Below, piece after piece: positions 43,701 to 52,373 of a stretch of DNA of 58,398 nt. The DNA comes from JAUVKT01 sp964634565 (lineage in GTDB: Bacteria > Bacteroidota > Bacteroidia > Bacteroidales > VadinHA17), in assembly GCA_964634565.1 (NCBI GenBank), contig CAZWLP010000008.1, forward strand, positions 1-58,398, read 5' to 3'. Position 1 is the stretch's first letter, and each line of letters opens with the position of its first letter. A program made the translations under genes and the position numbers. The notes under the pieces are model-generated. The model did not search any database. It was given only the letters and a program-made list of their open reading frames with translations, and was not told the DNA's origin.

Positions 43701-44370
43701 CGTCTTTCGGGGAAAAAAACATCTTATCAGGATAAGATTCGTTAGCTAAGGACTTATCGCTTATAACCCATATAAGATCACTTAATATAGATTCCCCTTC
43801 CAGATAAGTGCCAAAAAAACCAATTTTACTATTAGTAAGTTTTATGGTTTCTTTCAGGGCCATCTTAATTACTGAATCAGGCCTGCCATTGGATTCTTTA
43901 TTTAATATTCTCAGAGATACCTCCCTGGCCTTTGATAACATTTCTTCACTACCCACCTCTTTTGCCAGAATAAAATACGCTTCCTGATTATCCCAAACAC
44001 CCTTATGAAAAGTAATTTCAGCAGGTATTAATCCTCCTCTCTTTGTTAAGAGTGAATATGTCCATGAGTCCTTCCCTGTTTCCTTTATCTTATAAAACCG
44101 CTGAGTTATCTCATCATGCACTTCCACAGGGAAAATAACATTGGCATCCTTCCCCTTCAATTCCTTTAAAACATAGCCTAACCTTTCCAGTCCGGCATCG
44201 TTAACCTCGATAAAAAAACCATCAAGATCAACCACTCCAAGCATATGATCAATTGTATTAAAGAATGTTCTGAAATTGGTAACCACCTGGTCTGCCAAAC
44301 TATCATCAGGTTTATCAGAAGCCTTATTACTCTCTTTAGCAGTCACATTTTGAAATATTATTGGAATCAA
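40753..44370 (-). CDS. Soluble hybrid histidine kinase with PAS, GAF and receiver domains
   Basis: The protein has up to 1205 residues. The order is PAS (about 30-150), GAF-like (165-300), then four more PAS/PAC units (about 310-430, 440-560, 575-690, 700-830). HisKA follows (ANMSHEIRTPMNGIIGFLDL near 843), then HATPase (GTGLGLSICKAYVEKLGGKI near 1050) and a C-terminal receiver with Asp in MVFMDIRMPGIDGYE near 1136. There are no membrane helices, so it senses an internal signal. The longest reading uses a TTG at 44370 that overlaps a -7-like TAGTTTTG (44375-44368). A GTG at 44346 is an alternative start. No output regulator is adjacent. Confidence 0.88.
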   Translation of the reverse strand: MIPIIFQNVTAKESNKASDKPDDSLADQVVTNFRTFFNTIDHMLGVVDLDGFFIEVNDAGLERLGYVLKELKGKDANVIFPVEVHDEITQRFYKIKETGKDSWTYSLLTKRGGLIPAEITFHKGVWDNQEAYFILAKEVGSEEMLSKAREVSLRILNKESNGRPDSVIKMALKETIKLTNSKIGFFGTYLEGESILSDLIWVISDKSLANESYPDKMFFSPKDDLVNRIKPDKPLLIEDLSRKGELSISPYLHSGLVVPIIDRGEVKYLVGLGNKQDIYNELDKNIISILWDNVASKIKRVYFKLELEESEAEYKNLFNSSRDALLLFDLNAGKIVLCNDETLRMFGYRSHTEILKKSPLELSAEFQPDGSRSSDALRVNPSQALLDRVYIPNWIHVKKNGKEFPSEVTLTSVTYKGRQIILANIRDISDKLKVASELEMSEQSINLAIKEAELGIWDYNCSTGKMIIGKGFGKFYGANSEKKSISIDKWLDLIHPDDFEKSKKLFNDHVNGKSKAYRCEYRIQQNDGVYKWVLVSGRAISRDDKGKAERVVGILMDIDSSRILSKQAEDTRNFLQMIISSIESILFVKDDSGRYLLINRAFTEKLGLKEKEVLGKTSNELPVRLNLDTLLTDEIVIKQGIEQTYEEELRLNDGKVYDFLVTKIPVKDKEGRVYAQVGLATDITHIKKLERDLRNNFFSLDAAINGTGNGLWEWNPKDDDLILNDNWFQMLGYTRSYFNKRYKKFSFKTFADFIHPEDIEDVGKELEKHYAGETDYYRTEIRMLTSENQWKWILASGKVWERDKDNNPVRMVGIHVDIDYRVRIEEQLKQALLKAEESDRLKSAFLANMSHEIRTPMNGIIGFLDLLESDNISVQHRNEYMNIIRSNSVQLLNIVNDIVDISKIESGLITVHKTWFDLLPLLDEIEMQYKPGIEQKHLYLKTDCRLEERDREINTDHTKLRQVLSNLISNAIKFTNKGGILLRCERIDRFIEFCVADTGMGIAVDIQNKVFDRFVQADPGLSRIQEGTGLGLSICKAYVEKLGGKIWVESSPGKGSKFFFTIPVDASEDPLLDSPEKEIFTDDLQERLVLVVEDEIYNFLFVEQVLQNKGIKVVHAENGLKAIDLIKDNTNIAMVFMDIRMPGIDGYETTRRIKRIKPDLPVVALTALALSGDREKAIESGCDDYLKKPILRDELLAIIDKVFDK

Positions 44371-44518
44371 AACTATTTAAATATAATCAGAAAAATAATT
44401 TAAGCGACCTGTTGTACAAAAGAAAAATCCATAATTACCAATTCAACAGTCAATAATCCCTAACATTGAATAAGAATTTATATTTTTACTCTATAAATTT
44501 TCAACGGGAGAATCAAAA

Positions 44519-45661
44519 TTGGCCAGAATCAAAATCATTGGAACTGCTTATCCATACAGAGGAGGTATTGCTGCTTTTAACGAGAGGCTTGCGACTGAAT
44601 ATAAAAGACTTGGACATAGCGTTGATATTGAGACCTTTAAGTTGCAATATCCCGGCTTTCTCTTTCCCGGGAAAACCCAGTATGCAGACTGGGCACCACC
44701 TGAGTATCTGGATATAAAAAGATCTGTAAATTCTGTATGGCCACCAAACTGGATTAAGACAGCATACAGAATACGGAAAGAAAAACCTGATATTGTTATA
44801 TTTAAATACTGGCTTCCTTTTATGGCGCCCTGCTTTGGTACTATTGCCAGAATCGTCAGGCAGAACAAAAAAACAAAGATTATTGCCATTCTTGATAATA
44901 TTATTCCCCATGAGCTTAGGCCGGGAGATAATCTTCTGACAGGCTATTTTGTTAAATCAATAGATGGATTTATAGCTATGTCTAAATCTGTTTTAAAAGA
45001 GCTTGATATTTTTAATAAGAACAAACCGAGGCTTTTTTCACCTCACCCTGTATTCGATAATTTCGGAACCCCTGTTAGCAGGGAGGATGCTCTGAAAGAA
45101 CTTGATCTCGATCCCGGCTACAGGTATATCTTATTTTTTGGCCTTATAAGGGAGTATAAAGGTCTCGACATCCTGCTTAAAGCATTTTCAGATAAAAGGC
45201 TGGCAGAAAAAAAGATTAAGCTACTTGTTGCAGGCGAATTTTATACTTCAAGAGAACCTTATGACAATCTTATAAGTGAAAACGATCTTAAAGACAGAGT
45301 AATAATTCATCCTCATTTTATACCTGACAGTAAGGTTGTAAACTGGTTCTGTGCTTCTGATATTATCGCACAGCCCTATAAATCAGCCACTCAGAGTGGG
45401 GTTACGCAGATAGGATATCATTTCGACAAACCAATGCTTGTGTCTGACGCAGGCGGATTATCAGAGATTATTCCACATATGAAGGGAGGTTATGTTGTGA
45501 AGCCTTATCCCCCGGCTGTAGCGGATGCATTAAACGACTTTTTTTCAAATAACAGATATGATGAATTCATGTCAGGTATCAGGTCAGAAAAAGCAAAATA
45601 CAGCTGGGAAACAATGGTAAAGAACTTATATTTGCTCTCAGATCAAATTAATTCAAGATGA
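44519..45661 (+). CDS. Glycosyltransferase family 4 (GT-B fold), TTG start
   Basis: The protein has 380 residues. The start codon is TTG, supported by GGGAG about 12 nt upstream and by the N-terminal ARIKIIGTAYPYRGGIAAFN, which is the expected first strand and glycine loop. The sugar-nucleotide region includes YILFFGLIREYKGLDILLKA near 200 and PYKSATQSGVTQIGYHFDKP near 285, with the E of GGLSEIIPHMKGG near 316. It overlaps hddA by 4 nt. It should transfer a sugar, possibly the heptose made by the next four enzymes, to a surface glycan. Confidence 0.88.
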   Translation: MARIKIIGTAYPYRGGIAAFNERLATEYKRLGHSVDIETFKLQYPGFLFPGKTQYADWAPPEYLDIKRSVNSVWPPNWIKTAYRIRKEKPDIVIFKYWLPFMAPCFGTIARIVRQNKKTKIIAILDNIIPHELRPGDNLLTGYFVKSIDGFIAMSKSVLKELDIFNKNKPRLFSPHPVFDNFGTPVSREDALKELDLDPGYRYILFFGLIREYKGLDILLKAFSDKRLAEKKIKLLVAGEFYTSREPYDNLISENDLKDRVIIHPHFIPDSKVVNWFCASDIIAQPYKSATQSGVTQIGYHFDKPMLVSDAGGLSEIIPHMKGGYVVKPYPPAVADALNDFFSNNRYDEFMSGIRSEKAKYSWETMVKNLYLLSDQINSR

Positions 45662-46683
45662 TTATCAGAAGTAAGGCTCCCCTGAGATTAGGACTCGCCG
45701 GAGGAGGCACTGATGTTGCTCCATACTCAGATCTCTTCGGAGGGGCTGTCCTCAACACAACCATAAATCTTTATGCTTATGCCAGCCTGATACCCCGTAA
45801 AGATGGCAAAATAAGGATAAACCTGATAAACCGTTCAAAATCGCTTGAATTTGATTCAAAACCTAATCTGCCATTTAACAATGAGGCTAATATTCCGATT
45901 GGAGTGTATAATAAGATAGTAAGTGATTATACGGGTAAAGCTCTATCATTTGATCTTAGTCTGTTTGTTGATGCTCCTCCCGGATCAGGACTGGGTACGT
46001 CGAGTACATTGCTTGTTACTGTACTGGGAGCATTTGCTGAATGGCAGAAAATACCTTTTGGTGAATATGACTTTGCCAAACTGGCATGGGAAATAGAGAG
46101 GATTGATCTGGGAATGGACGGAGGTAAACAGGACCAGTATGCTGCCACCTTTGGGGGATTCAACTATATGGAATTTAACAATGGTAACGTTATTGTAAAT
46201 CCATTAAGAATAAAACCTGCTATGATGGATGAGCTTTCTCATAACCTTCTTTTATACTATACCGGAACAAGCAGACTTTCATCAAGGATTATAGCAGAAC
46301 AGGCTGCCAACGTGGACAAAAAGTTGGATAAACCGATAGAAGCAATGCATAAACTTAAGGAACAGGCAAAGCTGATGAAAGATATAATCCTGACAGGGGA
46401 TTTAAACGAGATAGGTAATATCCTTGATTTTGGCTGGAAATATAAAAAAGAAATGGCTGGAGGTATATCAAATAAAAAGATTGATGAGATTTATGATACA
46501 GCTATGAAAAATGGAGCTACAGGAGGAAAGATCTCCGGTGCCGGTGGTGGCGGATATATGGTATTTTACTGTCCCGGAACAAATAGATACTCAGTGGCTG
46601 AGGCCCTGAAATCATTTAAAGGAAATATTGAACCTTATGAATTCACAGAAAAAGGATTAAGCACATGGACTATAACAGATTAA
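45658..46683 (+). CDS. hddA: D-glycero-alpha-D-manno-heptose 7-phosphate kinase (GHMP family)
   Basis: The protein has 341 residues. GHMP kinase motifs are SKAPLRLGLAGGGTDVAPYS near 4, the ATP loop DAPPGSGLGTSSTLLVTVLG near 104, and the C-terminal KISGAGGGGYMVFYC near 293. It phosphorylates the C1 position of sedoheptulose-derived heptose 7-phosphate in GDP-heptose synthesis. Its neighbours are all from the same pathway. The end overlaps gmhA by 19 nt. Confidence 0.9.
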   Translation: MIIRSKAPLRLGLAGGGTDVAPYSDLFGGAVLNTTINLYAYASLIPRKDGKIRINLINRSKSLEFDSKPNLPFNNEANIPIGVYNKIVSDYTGKALSFDLSLFVDAPPGSGLGTSSTLLVTVLGAFAEWQKIPFGEYDFAKLAWEIERIDLGMDGGKQDQYAATFGGFNYMEFNNGNVIVNPLRIKPAMMDELSHNLLLYYTGTSRLSSRIIAEQAANVDKKLDKPIEAMHKLKEQAKLMKDIILTGDLNEIGNILDFGWKYKKEMAGGISNKKIDEIYDTAMKNGATGGKISGAGGGGYMVFYCPGTNRYSVAEALKSFKGNIEPYEFTEKGLSTWTITD

Positions 46684-47255
46684 TCATTAGAATACTTAAC
46701 GATAAAATAAATTTGACCACTCAAATCAGGGATTCTGAATCAATGATTAATAATTGCATAATGGCTGCTGAATATCTATGGAAATGCTACCAGAATGGAG
46801 GTAAAGCACTCTTTTGTGGTAACGGGGGAAGTGCAGCTGATGCTCAACACCTTGCTGCAGAACTGTCAGGCAGGTTTTACTACGACAGAGAGCCTCTGAA
46901 TGCAGAGGCCCTGCATGTAAATACTTCCTACCTTACTGCCGTTGCTAATGATCGCTCTTTCGATGAAGTCTATTCCAGACAGGTAGAAGCAAAAGGTCTT
47001 CGGGGAGATGTTCTTATAGCACTCTCAACAAGTGGCAATTCTAAAAATATATTAAATGCCGCTAAAAAAGCTTCTGAAAAAGGAATAAAGGTAATTTCAT
47101 TTACTGGCAAAGGAGGTGGCAGGTTAAAAGAATTATCAGATATTAACATCGATATCCCATCCGACGATACACCACGTATCCAGGAAATGCATATAAGCCT
47201 GGGACATTTCATATGCCAGGTTGTTGAAGAAAAACTATTTCCCGATGCAGGCTAA
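46665..47255 (+). CDS. gmhA: Phosphoheptose isomerase
   Basis: The protein has 196 residues. It is a SIS-domain isomerase converting sedoheptulose 7-phosphate to D-glycero-D-manno-heptose 7-phosphate. It shows the signature FCGNGGSAADAQHLAAELSG near 49, TAVANDRSFDEVYSRQVEA near 90, and ALSTSGNSKNILNAAKKASE near 118. The zinc-site histidines appear in ADAQHLAAE and LGHFICQ. It is the first step of the pathway encoded here and overlaps the genes on both sides. Confidence 0.93.
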   Translation: MDYNRLIIRILNDKINLTTQIRDSESMINNCIMAAEYLWKCYQNGGKALFCGNGGSAADAQHLAAELSGRFYYDREPLNAEALHVNTSYLTAVANDRSFDEVYSRQVEAKGLRGDVLIALSTSGNSKNILNAAKKASEKGIKVISFTGKGGGRLKELSDINIDIPSDDTPRIQEMHISLGHFICQVVEEKLFPDAG

Positions 47256-47937
47256 AGCTATTATACTTGCAGGAGGTTTCGGAACCAGGTTACGCAAGTG
47301 TGTTGAAAATATTCCAAAACCAATGGCTCCCGTAAGAGGAAGGCCCTTTTTAGAATATATTCTCGACCATCTGCATAAATATAATATCTCTGATGTTGTA
47401 TTGTCGACAGGTTATCTGTCTTCAAAAATCAGCGAATATTTCGGAAATTCATATAGAAATATCAACATAAAGTATTCAGAGGAAGATATGCCAATGGGCA
47501 CAGGGGGTGCTACAAAGCTGTCGCTTAATAAATTGGACTCTGAGCTGGTGTTTATCATTAATGGAGATACATTATTCAGGGCTGATCTGGGTAAAATGGT
47601 ATCCAGTCATAAAGAAAGGAAGGCAGCAATCACTATTGCCCTCAGGCACACTGATAATTGCGACCGTTATGGCAAGATCACTACTGATAGTGATAACAGG
47701 ATAATTAATTTCTCAGAAAAAACACCCGAGGGTGGACCAGGATGGATTAATGGAGGCATCTACTTGCTTAACAGAAGTATATTCGATAATACAGCTTTCC
47801 CGGAAGTATTTTCTCTTGAAAAGGATCTGTTTTCTGTTTATACCTCTGAACTTAAAATATACGGGGCTAAGGATAATGCTTACTTTATCGATATAGGAAC
47901 CCCCGAAGATTACAAAAGAGCTGAGGATGAGTTATAA
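47245..47937 (+). CDS. hddC: Heptose 1-phosphate guanylyltransferase (nucleotidyltransferase)
   Basis: From the ATG at 47245 (MQAKAIILAGGFGTRLRKCV) it has 230 residues. An ATG at 47221 would add eight residues inside gmhA. The NTP signature AGGFGTRLRK, then IPKPMAPVRGRPFLEYILDH near 24, MPMGTGGATKLS near 84 and FIINGDTLFRADL near 104 identify a sugar-phosphate nucleotidyltransferase. In a cluster with hddA it most likely makes GDP-D-glycero-D-manno-heptose. Overlaps: 11 nt with gmhA and 11 nt with gmhB. Confidence 0.88.
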   Translation: MQAKAIILAGGFGTRLRKCVENIPKPMAPVRGRPFLEYILDHLHKYNISDVVLSTGYLSSKISEYFGNSYRNINIKYSEEDMPMGTGGATKLSLNKLDSELVFIINGDTLFRADLGKMVSSHKERKAAITIALRHTDNCDRYGKITTDSDNRIINFSEKTPEGGPGWINGGIYLLNRSIFDNTAFPEVFSLEKDLFSVYTSELKIYGAKDNAYFIDIGTPEDYKRAEDEL

Positions 47938-48475
47938 TATTGATATAATAGAGCCAGACTGGACACTTTTTCTTGATCGTGACGGTGTAATAAACAGGAA
48001 GCTTGAAAATGATTATGTTCTGAGACCTGAACAATTTATCTTTATTCCAGGATCGCTTGAGGCCATAAGTATATTAACAGATATTTTCAGGAGAATAATA
48101 ATCGTTACAAATCAGCAATGCATTGGAAGGGGGCTGGTTACAGAAAAAGAGATAGATATTATCCATAAGATTATGAAAGAGAAGATAGAAGAATCAGGAG
48201 GCAAAATAACAGATATCTTTGTTTCTCCCTGGCTTGAATCTGAAAATAATCAATACCGCAAACCTGGTATAGGAATGGCTGAAGCTGCGACATCAAAATA
48301 CGGGGATATTAAATTCTCAAGATCAGTAATGGCCGGAGACAGTATAACAGATATGAAATTCGGGAAAAGCGCCGGGATGATTAATGTTTTGATCTCTGAT
48401 TCCATCCCTGAAGGGAAACAACTTTTTGACCTCAGGTATAATAATTTACTGGATTTCGCCCTCTCACTGAGATAA
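47927..48475 (+). CDS. gmhB: D-glycero-D-manno-heptose 1,7-bisphosphate 7-phosphatase (HAD family)
   Basis: The protein has 182 residues. HAD motifs are LFLDRDGVINRKLENDYVLR near 14, VTNQQCIGRGLVTEKEIDII near 62, YRKPGIGMAEAA near 109 and MAGDSITDMKFGKSAGM near 127. The zinc-binding cysteine loop found in many GmhB proteins is reduced here (SPWLESENNQYRKP has no cysteines). It is the last gene of the heptose operon and completes the pathway from sedoheptulose 7-phosphate to GDP-heptose. It is convergent with the next gene at 15 nt. Confidence 0.87.
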   Translation: MSYNIDIIEPDWTLFLDRDGVINRKLENDYVLRPEQFIFIPGSLEAISILTDIFRRIIIVTNQQCIGRGLVTEKEIDIIHKIMKEKIEESGGKITDIFVSPWLESENNQYRKPGIGMAEAATSKYGDIKFSRSVMAGDSITDMKFGKSAGMINVLISDSIPEGKQLFDLRYNNLLDFALSLR

Positions 48476-48490
48476 AACAGATATTTCCTT

Positions 48491-49555
48491 CTATTTCTTA
48501 TTACTTATTTTATGATCCGAAAGCTGAAGTTTAATAAGTACATCTTCTGGTCTGATCATTTTCATACACTTATACTTTAAATCCTTCCTGATACAATCTT
48601 TACTTCCATATATCGAGCATGGCCTGCAGCCCAGCATACTGTTTGGTGTCTCTATAATTATATGTTGCTGATCACCTGAGGGAGAAAAGCCCATTGACGG
48701 ATGTGTTCCTCCCCAAATACTCAAGGTCGGAATACCAGACAATGCAGCCAGGTGCATATTCGATGAATCCATGCTGATCATCAGGCTTAAATGCCTTATC
48801 AGGGCAAGTTCTGTTGACAGATCATGCCTCCCGGCGGCGATATAACAATTAGAAAAAGAGGAAGCCAGTAGCAATAAGTCCTTATAATCATCCCTGCCGC
48901 CAAAAAAAATAAAAAATACATCATATTCTTTATTTATCTGTAACATAAGATGCCTTATATTATCAAGACCCCATTCTTTGGTCCTGTGTTTGGCAAATGG
49001 CGATATACCTATCAGATAAGATCCCTTCCTGACATAATTGTCAATTACTGCAAGAGCTTCTGCATCTGCCGACTCTCCTGTTATAAAAGAAGGAATAATG
49101 ATATCTCCGACTTCAAAACCTGCCCTCCTGAAAACATCTGAATACCTTTCAGTTATATGTGGTAATAAAGTATCAACCCTGGATCTGATAAACTTCTTTT
49201 TTTTCTTTCTGTCCTTATTAATCCTATATAATTTCCTGCCCCAGAAACTAAATAATAAGCCCAGGATCCATGTTCGGATAACACTATGAAGGTCGATAAC
49301 AAGAGAGATATTATATTTTTGCTTTATATCCCGGTAAAGCCTGAATATACCACTTATCCCATGATGTCTGACCTTAAAATCAGGGATAAAAACCTCTATC
49401 CCTTCCAGACCATAAAAGAAAGAAGCAAAGAGTGGACGTGTAACTACGATTATTTTATATTCACCCTTATCAACAGCTCTTAATACAGGAGTAATAAGAG
49501 CCACATCGCCCATTGCAGATAGTCTTAGTACGAGTATATATCGCTCTGTGACCAT
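48491..49555 (-). CDS. Glycosyltransferase family 9 (LPS heptosyltransferase-like)
   Basis: The protein has 354 residues. The N-terminal VLRLSAMGDVALITPVLRAV near 9 is the GT9 start. ISPFAKHRTKEWG near 198 and SMDSSNMHLAALSGIPTLSI with WGGTHPSMGFSP near 270-295 form the donor site of ADP-heptose:LPS heptosyltransferases. It would add a heptose or similar sugar to the lipid A core at the inner face of the membrane. The ATG directly follows the DUF6165-like stop codon. It is convergent with the GDP-heptose operon, though GT9 enzymes normally use ADP-heptose. Confidence 0.86.
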   Translation of the reverse strand: MVTERYILVLRLSAMGDVALITPVLRAVDKGEYKIIVVTRPLFASFFYGLEGIEVFIPDFKVRHHGISGIFRLYRDIKQKYNISLVIDLHSVIRTWILGLLFSFWGRKLYRINKDRKKKKKFIRSRVDTLLPHITERYSDVFRRAGFEVGDIIIPSFITGESADAEALAVIDNYVRKGSYLIGISPFAKHRTKEWGLDNIRHLMLQINKEYDVFFIFFGGRDDYKDLLLLASSFSNCYIAAGRHDLSTELALIRHLSLMISMDSSNMHLAALSGIPTLSIWGGTHPSMGFSPSGDQQHIIIETPNSMLGCRPCSIYGSKDCIRKDLKYKCMKMIRPEDVLIKLQLSDHKISNKK

Positions 49556-49930
49556 TTAATCGTAATCCTTATAAGATTTTTCTTCGACCAGGTCCGAACC
49601 GGTTTTTTTATTTATATTTCTTTTTATCTCAGCCCTTATGTCGTTAGTAAAGTATACTGACCTTGCAGTTTCAATAAACTCTCTGCCAAAATCCTTCTCC
49701 CTTTCCAGATCCCTTATTCTGTCTTCAATATCCCATAACTTACAATTTACTTCATAAAGTCTTTTATAAAGTTCATTATCCTTTGAGATAATATCTTTTA
49801 CAGCAAGATCCAGAACATCATATTCCTTTTGAAGATTCCTGATCTTTTCCTTTTCCTTTATCCTTTCAAGTTTAATCTGGATTATTGTAAGCTTATCAAC
49901 TATTTCTCCGTTTGAGACTTCAATTTTCAT
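49556..49930 (-). CDS. Small coiled-coil protein, DUF6165-like
   Basis: The protein has 124 residues and is charged, with long helices. It begins EVSNGEIVDKLTIIQIKLER, followed by a Lys/Glu-rich coiled coil and CKLWDIEDRIRDLEREKDFG near 67. I recall this as DUF6165, often next to LPS sugar genes; its function is unknown. It is directly followed by the GT9 gene with no spacer, so the two are probably translated together. Confidence 0.72.
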   Translation of the reverse strand: MKIEVSNGEIVDKLTIIQIKLERIKEKEKIRNLQKEYDVLDLAVKDIISKDNELYKRLYEVNCKLWDIEDRIRDLEREKDFGREFIETARSVYFTNDIRAEIKRNINKKTGSDLVEEKSYKDYD

Positions 49931-49985
49931 TAATCTATATTTAAGTATTAATTAACTGCCAACAAAATTAATATAATTAGCGACA

Positions 49986-52292
49986 TCACATTGGATCAAC
50001 ATCGGCCCATATTCTAAGCTGGTTCCTTTTATGAACATTATAAACATAGTCTATTGCCGCAGCAATCCGGGATTTAACTCTTGAGATATCGCCCTTATTC
50101 CTGTCTATCTTAACCAGAATCGTCATAAAATAGTACTTCTGCACCTTACTTATTATAGGATATTCAGGTCCAAGAACAATATCATTAAGATGAGAGCGAA
50201 GGGTTTTTGCCAGCATGGCAGATGCAGTACTAAGGCTTTGCCGGTCGTGATGCCTTATATACAATTTTATTAAGCGTGTAAAAGGAGGATATGAAAATTC
50301 CTTTCTTTCCTCGATCTGCATTTTGTACATTGACCAGTAATCATGATTTATTGCCAGTCGAATTATAGAATTGTAAGGATCAACTGACTGCAGAATTACT
50401 TTCCCCTGTCGCTCCCTTCTGCCTGCTCTTCCACTTACCTGCTCAATCATCTGAAAACATCTCTCCGAAGCTCTGAAATCAGGAAAAAAAAGCATATTAT
50501 CCACATTTAAAATCCCCACCAGTGTAAGGTTTTCAAAATCCAGTCCCTTCGATATCATCTGTGTCCCTACCAGAATATCTATCTTCCCTTCTTCAAGCCT
50601 GGCAATAATTCTATCGACCGAACCTCTTTTCCTGGTTGTATCAAGATCCATTCTCCCAACTTTTGCTTCAGGAAATAAAATTGATATTTCGTCTTCAATC
50701 TTTTCAGTTCCATAGCCCTTCATCTGGAGATCTCCTGAACCACAATTAGCACATACTCCACTATTTTTGTGACTATTACCGCAATAGTGACATTTTAATG
50801 TGTCGATTCCCTTATGATAGGTCATATTTACAGCACAATCCTCACAAACGGGGGTCCATCCACACTCATTACATATTATTACAGGAGCATACCCTCTCCT
50901 GTTCCTGAAAAAAACTGTCTGCTCACCTCTTTTTAGTGCCTGTTGAGTTGCAGCAATAAGCTGTGGGGTGAAATGTGATATCATTATCTTTCTGCGATAG
51001 GCTTCTTTTATATCAGCAATTTCTATCTCAGGCATCTTAACCTCTCCAAAACGACTATTAAGTTCAACAAGTCCATATTTACCTGTATGGCAGTTATATA
51101 CTGAATCTATTGAGGGAGTAGCCGAGCCTAACAAAACTTTTGCGCCATATAGACCTGCCAGTACTATTGCACTATCTCTGGCATTGTACCTTGGGGCAGG
51201 ATCTTTCTGCTTATAAGAAGCGTCATGTTCCTCATCAACAATTACAAGTCCAAGCTTATCGAAAGGCAAAAAGAGCGATGATCTGACGCCCAGAATAATA
51301 TTATAAGGATTTTCAACATTATCATTGCTGAGTTTTCTCCATACTTCTACTCTTTCATTATCATTCAATCTGGAATGATATACTCCGACCTGATTCCCGA
51401 AAAACCTTCTCAGCCGATTTATTATCTGGGTAGTAAGAGCTATTTCCGGCAACAGGTACAATACCTGCCTGCCTGCATCAAGCTGCTCCCTGATCAGGTG
51501 TATATATATTTCGGTTTTACCACTGGAGGTAACGCCCTTTAGCAACACCGTATTCTTTTCTTTAAACAAGGCAGTTATCGACTCTAAGGACTTAGCCTGA
51601 TCCGGACTTAAGCTAAGGGGATTAATTATTTCACTCACTTTGTTCGCAAGTCTGTCCTCCTCCAGGTACTCAATTTCCAATACCTTCTTTTTAACCAGGG
51701 AGTTAAGCGTAGCGGTTGAAACACCTGCAGATTTAAGAAGCTCGTTCCTTGGCATCAGTCCGGATTCATTATACTTATCAGAAGTAATATTGTCTAAAAA
51801 ACAACTGATAAGCTTATATCTGGCAGGCGATCTGTTTTCAAGCTCATCCATAATAACTCCTAACCTGGATTCGTTAAATTCAAAGCCAAGTCTGACATAA
51901 GCCTTTAACCTTGGTTTATATCTTTGCTCTCCGGAGATTCCCTGTTGTGAAGGCTTAATAAGTTTTAGTCCAGATGGCAGGGCCGCTTCCATAACCTCTC
52001 CCCTTGTACACATATAATAGGAACTTAACCAGTTCCAGAAATCAAGTTGAAACATCGAAACAGAGGGCACAACTGAAGGCAGCCCATAGATCTCCTTTAC
52101 CTGATGCAGAGAAGGTTTGGTATTGTGAACTTTTTCCACAATACCGATTAAAAATCGTTTAGCTCCAAAAGGAATAATGACCCTTGATCCCGGAACCAGG
52201 CTGCCAGCAAGTTCCTCGCCTGTAGCATAAGTAAAGGTCCCGGCCAGGGCTCCGGGAATTATTACATCTGCATAAAGGTGGATATTACTCAT
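49986..52292 (-). CDS. priA: Primosomal protein N' (replication restart helicase)
   Basis: From the ATG at 52292 (MSNIHLYADVIIPGALAGTF) it has 768 residues; an ATG 18 nt upstream is less likely. It carries the N-terminal DNA-binding domain, Walker A LLKGVTSSGKTEIYIHL near 255, DEEH box LVIVDEEHDASYKQ near 350, and the zinc-binding cysteines CNECGWTPVCEDC / CHYCG / CANCG near 470-515. The helicase core ends with VEQVSGRAGRRERQGKVILQ near 620. It reloads the replicative helicase at stalled forks. Confidence 0.95.
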   Translation of the reverse strand: MSNIHLYADVIIPGALAGTFTYATGEELAGSLVPGSRVIIPFGAKRFLIGIVEKVHNTKPSLHQVKEIYGLPSVVPSVSMFQLDFWNWLSSYYMCTRGEVMEAALPSGLKLIKPSQQGISGEQRYKPRLKAYVRLGFEFNESRLGVIMDELENRSPARYKLISCFLDNITSDKYNESGLMPRNELLKSAGVSTATLNSLVKKKVLEIEYLEEDRLANKVSEIINPLSLSPDQAKSLESITALFKEKNTVLLKGVTSSGKTEIYIHLIREQLDAGRQVLYLLPEIALTTQIINRLRRFFGNQVGVYHSRLNDNERVEVWRKLSNDNVENPYNIILGVRSSLFLPFDKLGLVIVDEEHDASYKQKDPAPRYNARDSAIVLAGLYGAKVLLGSATPSIDSVYNCHTGKYGLVELNSRFGEVKMPEIEIADIKEAYRRKIMISHFTPQLIAATQQALKRGEQTVFFRNRRGYAPVIICNECGWTPVCEDCAVNMTYHKGIDTLKCHYCGNSHKNSGVCANCGSGDLQMKGYGTEKIEDEISILFPEAKVGRMDLDTTRKRGSVDRIIARLEEGKIDILVGTQMISKGLDFENLTLVGILNVDNMLFFPDFRASERCFQMIEQVSGRAGRRERQGKVILQSVDPYNSIIRLAINHDYWSMYKMQIEERKEFSYPPFTRLIKLYIRHHDRQSLSTASAMLAKTLRSHLNDIVLGPEYPIISKVQKYYFMTILVKIDRNKGDISRVKSRIAAAIDYVYNVHKRNQLRIWADVDPM

Positions 52293-52373
52293 TGCCAAAA
52301 TAATTAACAATAAAAATAATACTAATAAGGATAATAAAATAATGTAAGGAATCTGATCTGAAAAATCAGAAAA

